64,000 bases of DNA from an uncultured Alphaproteobacteria bacterium (GTDB lineage: Bacteria > Pseudomonadota > Alphaproteobacteria > Micavibrionales > Micavibrionaceae), in assembly GCA_946481075.1 (NCBI GenBank), contig CAMLMC010000001.1:62001-126000 (forward strand). Reading direction: 5' to 3'. Numbering within the stretch: position 1 is the stretch's first letter; every line of letters starts with the position of its first letter. Positions 61,015 through 64,000 of the stretch are shown here, one piece after another. The notes under the pieces were generated by a model. It saw nothing but the letters and a program-made list of their open reading frames with translations. It was not told the origin of the DNA and searched no databases. Position numbers and translations under genes: made by a program.

Positions 61015-62724
61015 TTACGGGTTCATCCACCATGTTTCCAGAACTGTGCCGTAAAGGGGCATGGTGTCCGGATGGGCCAGCGGCTTCCAATAGGCCACAA
61101 AATCCTGCGGATTGTAGTAGAGCGGGATCATGTAAGTGCCCGAGATCAATGCATGATCGAGGGCGCGGGTCCGTTCCACCAGTTCTTTCCGCGTTTTTGC
61201 GGCCGGGATGGATTGTGATAGCAGATCGATGTTTTTATCGCAAATTCCGGCATAATTCCATCGGGATGGCTGGCCTGCCGCCTCGCAGGACCAGTATAGA
61301 TATTGTTCCGTGCCCGGCGAGAGGGTCGACATCCAGTAATAGAGCGTCATGTCGAAATCATAGTCGTTGATGCGGCCAAGGAACGCCGCGGAATCGAGTG
61401 TGCGGATATTCGGTGTAATACCCATGCGTTTCAGGGAACGGGCAAAAGATAGCGCGATCTTTTCATTGGAGGGGTCATCCAGCATGATTTCAAATCGCAT
61501 CGGCTGGCCGGTTTTTTCATTCACGCGCACACCGTTTTTCAAAACCCATCCGGCGGATTTCAAAAGCGCATCGGCCTTGATCATATTGGCGCGTTTTTGC
61601 TCTGGCGTGGCATTGACCGGTTGCGGCGGATTATCGGGCGAGGCCAGTTCGGTGTTCGGGAAATAACTGCCGATCCGTTTGTACATATCGTCATAAAGGT
61701 TTTTATTCACCCATTCGAAATCGAACAGCAGGTTCAGGGCTTCGCGCACGCGGATATCTTTGAACGGTTCACGGCGCGTGTTGAAGATAAAGGCGCGGAC
61801 GCGGTCGGGGCGGCCATGTTGTAACGGTTCTGCTACGGCCTTGCCGGAGACAACCGCGGGGATATCGTATCCTGTACGCCATTGCCCCGCATCCCATTCG
61901 CGCCGGAAATTCAGATCACCCGTTTTGAACGCTTCGAAAGCAACGGAATCATCGCGGAAATAATCGTACGTGATGCGGTCCAGATTGTAATGGCCCTTGT
62001 TCGGCAAAAGATCAGCGGCCCAGTAATCCTTGACGCGTTCATAGGTGATTTTGCGGCCCGGATCGACGGATGCGATTTTATAGGCGCCGTTCGACAGGAA
62101 AGGTGTCAGTGTTGTTTCATCGAATTTTTTGTCGGCCCAGTATGCTTTTGAAAGAACGGGCATCAAGGACAGGATCATGACGGTTTCACGGTCATAGCCT
62201 TCACCGAGCGAGAATTTTACCGTGCGATCGTCCAGTTTTTCGGCCCTGGAGACCAGCTTATAAATGCGGCGTGCGTTCGGGCGGCCGAATTCCTTCAACG
62301 TTTCAAACGTGAAGAGTACATCATCGGCAAGGATAGGGGAGCCGTCATGAAACCGCGCCTTCGGGTTCAGGAAGTAAGTGATGGAGGAGCGATCCGCCGG
62401 AACATCTACCTTTTCCGCGATCATCGGATACATTGTGAACGGTTCATCCCAGACGCGGGAGAGCAGACGGTCCGTCACCAGTTCCATGCCCTGCGCGGCC
62501 TTACCCTTGATATTATAAGGGTTCAGCGTATCGAACGTGCCGATGGCGGCCTGTTTCAGCGCGCCGCCCTTGGGCGCATCGGGATTGGCATAGGCGAAAT
62601 GCGTGTCTTTGGGCCCATATTTCGGCGTTCCGGTCATGGCAAGGCCATAAAGCACTTCCGCTTTGGCCGCATATGGTTGTATTATGGCGAGCAAGAGAGA
62701 GATACAGCCGACGTAAAATTTCAT
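61015..62724 (-). CDS. Peptide ABC transporter substrate-binding protein (YejA-like)
   Basis: The 569-residue protein (start MKFYVGCISLLLAIIQPYAA) has a 22-residue signal peptide and the SBP_bac_5 pattern of oligopeptide-binding proteins: ALKQAAIGTFDTLNPYNIKG, ITYFLNPKARFHDGSPILAD, LTPFLSNGAYKI and VREALNLLFDFEWVNKNLYD. This combination resembles YejA, which binds peptides such as microcin C in the periplasm. The permease and ATPase genes are not in this window. Its start codon overlaps the macro-domain gene start on the other strand (62722-62725). Confidence 0.88.
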   Translation of the reverse strand: MKFYVGCISLLLAIIQPYAAKAEVLYGLAMTGTPKYGPKDTHFAYANPDAPKGGALKQAAIGTFDTLNPYNIKGKAAQGMELVTDRLLSRVWDEPFTMYPMIAEKVDVPADRSSITYFLNPKARFHDGSPILADDVLFTFETLKEFGRPNARRIYKLVSRAEKLDDRTVKFSLGEGYDRETVMILSLMPVLSKAYWADKKFDETTLTPFLSNGAYKIASVDPGRKITYERVKDYWAADLLPNKGHYNLDRITYDYFRDDSVAFEAFKTGDLNFRREWDAGQWRTGYDIPAVVSGKAVAEPLQHGRPDRVRAFIFNTRREPFKDIRVREALNLLFDFEWVNKNLYDDMYKRIGSYFPNTELASPDNPPQPVNATPEQKRANMIKADALLKSAGWVLKNGVRVNEKTGQPMRFEIMLDDPSNEKIALSFARSLKRMGITPNIRTLDSAAFLGRINDYDFDMTLYYWMSTLSPGTEQYLYWSCEAAGQPSRWNYAGICDKNIDLLSQSIPAAKTRKELVERTRALDHALISGTYMIPLYYNPQDFVAYWKPLAHPDTMPLYGTVLETWWMNP

Positions 62725-63286
62725 GTTCAAACGCATTGCCGAAAAACTTCGTCCTTCCAGAGCGCAGTATATAGACAGAATTAGCATAGAGTATGGCGGC
62801 ATTCTGGCACAGACCGATTGTGATTCCATCCTCTTTTTCCTCCATCCCGATCTGGAATGGGGCGGAGAGCTCAATCAGGCCATCTTGAAGATGGCAGGGC
62901 CCGAGCTGGATTCTTTCATCACGGAGAATGTCACGTTACCCAAAAGCGGCGAAGTTTTTGCTGTTCCCGCATATGATGCCCCGTTTAAGGGGATGTTTCT
63001 GGCCGTTCTGGACAAATGGGATGGCGGGATCGATTTTGAAGACCGGGATCTTTTAAATTGCTATCGCCGCGCCATTCGTATGGCGCAGGAACAAGGCATA
63101 AAATCCATTGCCATTCCGGCCATGGGGCGCGACAAACGTGATTTTCCACATATCCGTTTTGCCCGGCTGGCCTTAAAAGCGATTACAGAGACCCTCGACC
63201 ACAGGCTGGAACGTGTTGTGATTTACTGTGTCGACCGCAGGACGTATGACACCTATCTGGGCCATATCGCCAAAATGCGGAAGTAG
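62723..63286 (+). CDS. Macro-domain-like protein
   Basis: The 187-residue protein contains LEWGGELNQAILKMAGPELD and EVFAVPAYD in its first half, and IKSIAIPAMGRDKRDFPHIR with FARLALKAITETLDHRLERV in its second. This order (GGELN loop, CYRRAI helix, IPA-G strand) is the macro domain that binds or removes ADP-ribose derivatives. Some catalytic loop residues differ, so binding without hydrolysis is possible. Its ATG overlaps the start codon of the divergent substrate-binding protein gene. Confidence 0.75.
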   Translation: MFKRIAEKLRPSRAQYIDRISIEYGGILAQTDCDSILFFLHPDLEWGGELNQAILKMAGPELDSFITENVTLPKSGEVFAVPAYDAPFKGMFLAVLDKWDGGIDFEDRDLLNCYRRAIRMAQEQGIKSIAIPAMGRDKRDFPHIRFARLALKAITETLDHRLERVVIYCVDRRTYDTYLGHIAKMRK

Positions 63287-64000
63287 TTAAACCAAATCAC
63301 TCAGCTTGATCAGCGGGCGCGGACCGACATGGGAGATGACTTCGCCTGCGGCGGCGGTTGCAAGGCGACCGCATTCTTCGATGCTCATACCTTCCGTGTA
63401 GCCATAGAGGAAGCCAGCGGCATATTGATCGCCGGCGCCGGTCGTATCAACAACCTCCACCGGGACGGCCTTGATTTCCGTGATTTTACCATCATGAAGG
63501 ATGGCCGAGCCTTTTTCGCTGCGTGTGATAGCAACAATCTCGCATTTGCCTTTGACGCGGGCGACGGCCTCTTCGAATGTTTCGACCTGATAAAGCGATT
63601 TGATTTCTTCTTCATTGGCGAAGAGGATGTCGACATGTTCTTCCACCAATGTCAGGAACGCCTGACGATGACGGCCAACGCAGAACGGATCGGAAAGGCT
63701 TAGTGATACTTTTCGGCCTGCCTCATGCGCGATACGCGCGGCCTTGTAGAATGCTTCCATCGCCAGCGGCGGATCGAAGAGATAGCCTTCCAAATAAGTT
63801 ACGGCGGAATTTCTAACGATGTCTTCATCGATATCCGCGGGGCTGAGTTCCACGCCCGCGCCAAGGAACGTGTTCATCGTGCGCTCACCATCCGGCGTAA
63901 TCATGATCATGCAGCGGCCCGTATGCGTGCCGGATTCAACCGGCGTCGTCGCATGGTCAACGCCCAGCGCCGTCATCGCATCGCGGAACATGCCGCCGAG
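63287..64000 (-). CDS. PfkB-family carbohydrate/nucleoside kinase, N-terminus beyond window
   Basis: The frame runs past base 64000 without a start, so about 90 residues are missing. The visible part contains DTTGAGDQYAAGFLYGYTEG, the PfkB anion-hole and catalytic-base motif, as well as LFANEEEIKSLYQVET and AITRSEKGSAILHDG. The overall style fits the adenosine kinase group, a purine-salvage enzyme, but other PfkB sugars are possible. The internal ATG at 63991 is probably not the real start because the codons beyond it (LGG) continue the family pattern. Confidence 0.88.
   Translation of the reverse strand, partial: LGGMFRDAMTALGVDHATTPVESGTHTGRCMIMITPDGERTMNTFLGAGVELSPADIDEDIVRNSAVTYLEGYLFDPPLAMEAFYKAARIAHEAGRKVSLSLSDPFCVGRHRQAFLTLVEEHVDILFANEEEIKSLYQVETFEEAVARVKGKCEIVAITRSEKGSAILHDGKITEIKAVPVEVVDTTGAGDQYAAGFLYGYTEGMSIEECGRLATAAAGEVISHVGPRPLIKLSDLV

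Overview
This 64 kb window looks like a chromosomal segment of an alphaproteobacterium. The gene orders hrcA | rph-rdgB-osmC-hemW and dnaK-dnaJ-(thioesterase)-dapB, a Suv3-type RNA helicase, a CsoR regulator, a bactofilin and an ispB-type prenyl synthase all fit. A Micavibrio-like, reduced-genome lineage is my guess, not something the sequence proves. Coding density is very high, many neighbours share stop/start overlaps (ATGA or TAATG), and no gene-free stretch exceeds 300 bases. There are two tRNA genes (Leu-UAA, Pro-CGG), no rRNA and no CRISPR array.

Layout. 1-13.5 kb: an edge-truncated unknown gene, an M29 aminopeptidase, uvrB, an AT-rich two-gene module (cytoplasmic protein plus four-helix membrane protein), a gene bracketed by two copies of an 82 bp hairpin repeat, a HEMAH zincin, a cold-shock protein and several envelope proteins. 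13.5-26.3 kb: GH13 glucosidase, DMT-like transporter, periplasmic cyclophilin, an iron-storage block (two Bfd-type ferredoxins and bacterioferritin around a pair of Fur-box-like sites), purB, SemiSWEET-like protein, Nudix-like protein, radC with a coupled membrane protein, map, a membrane-protein/CinA-domain/XRE run and tRNA-Leu. 26.3-44.8 kb: uvrC, bactofilin, nth, an Ada-like methyltransferase, dapB, thioesterase, dnaJ, dnaK, an insertion-like segment between dnaK and grpE, grpE, hrcA, then rph-rdgB-osmC-hemW. 44.8-64 kb: Suv3-like helicase, a Rap1a/Tai-like exported protein, a CsoR-controlled metal permease, recN, tRNA-Pro, prenyl synthase, TrmN6-like methyltransferase, S49 protease, GNAT, HAD, YgfZ, a family 9 glycosyltransferase, a YejA-like peptide-binding protein, a macro-domain protein and an edge-truncated PfkB kinase.

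How the genes work together. DNA repair is well represented (uvrB, uvrC, nth, Ada-like, recN, radC, rdgB as nucleotide-pool sanitiser). Protein quality control has dnaK, dnaJ, grpE and hrcA, with periplasmic or membrane proteases and a PPIase. Iron and sulfur or haem handling is served by bfr, two bfd-type genes, hemW, ygfZ and the FeS enzyme Nth. Metal stress is handled by CsoR and its permease.

The most unusual points are these. A 145 bp second copy of the grpE 3' end lies 1.1 kb beyond grpE, with an S41-type protease gene trapped between the copies. A low-GC two-gene module with a 4-nt overlap follows uvrB. An 82 bp direct repeat with a conserved two-stem, terminator-like hairpin flanks one gene. 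Paired palindromes sit just upstream of the helicase. A family of dispersed TGTCATCCTGAG-type palindromes occurs throughout, one of which appears to supply the start of an exported protein. Everything here is from reading the sequence; no database search was run.
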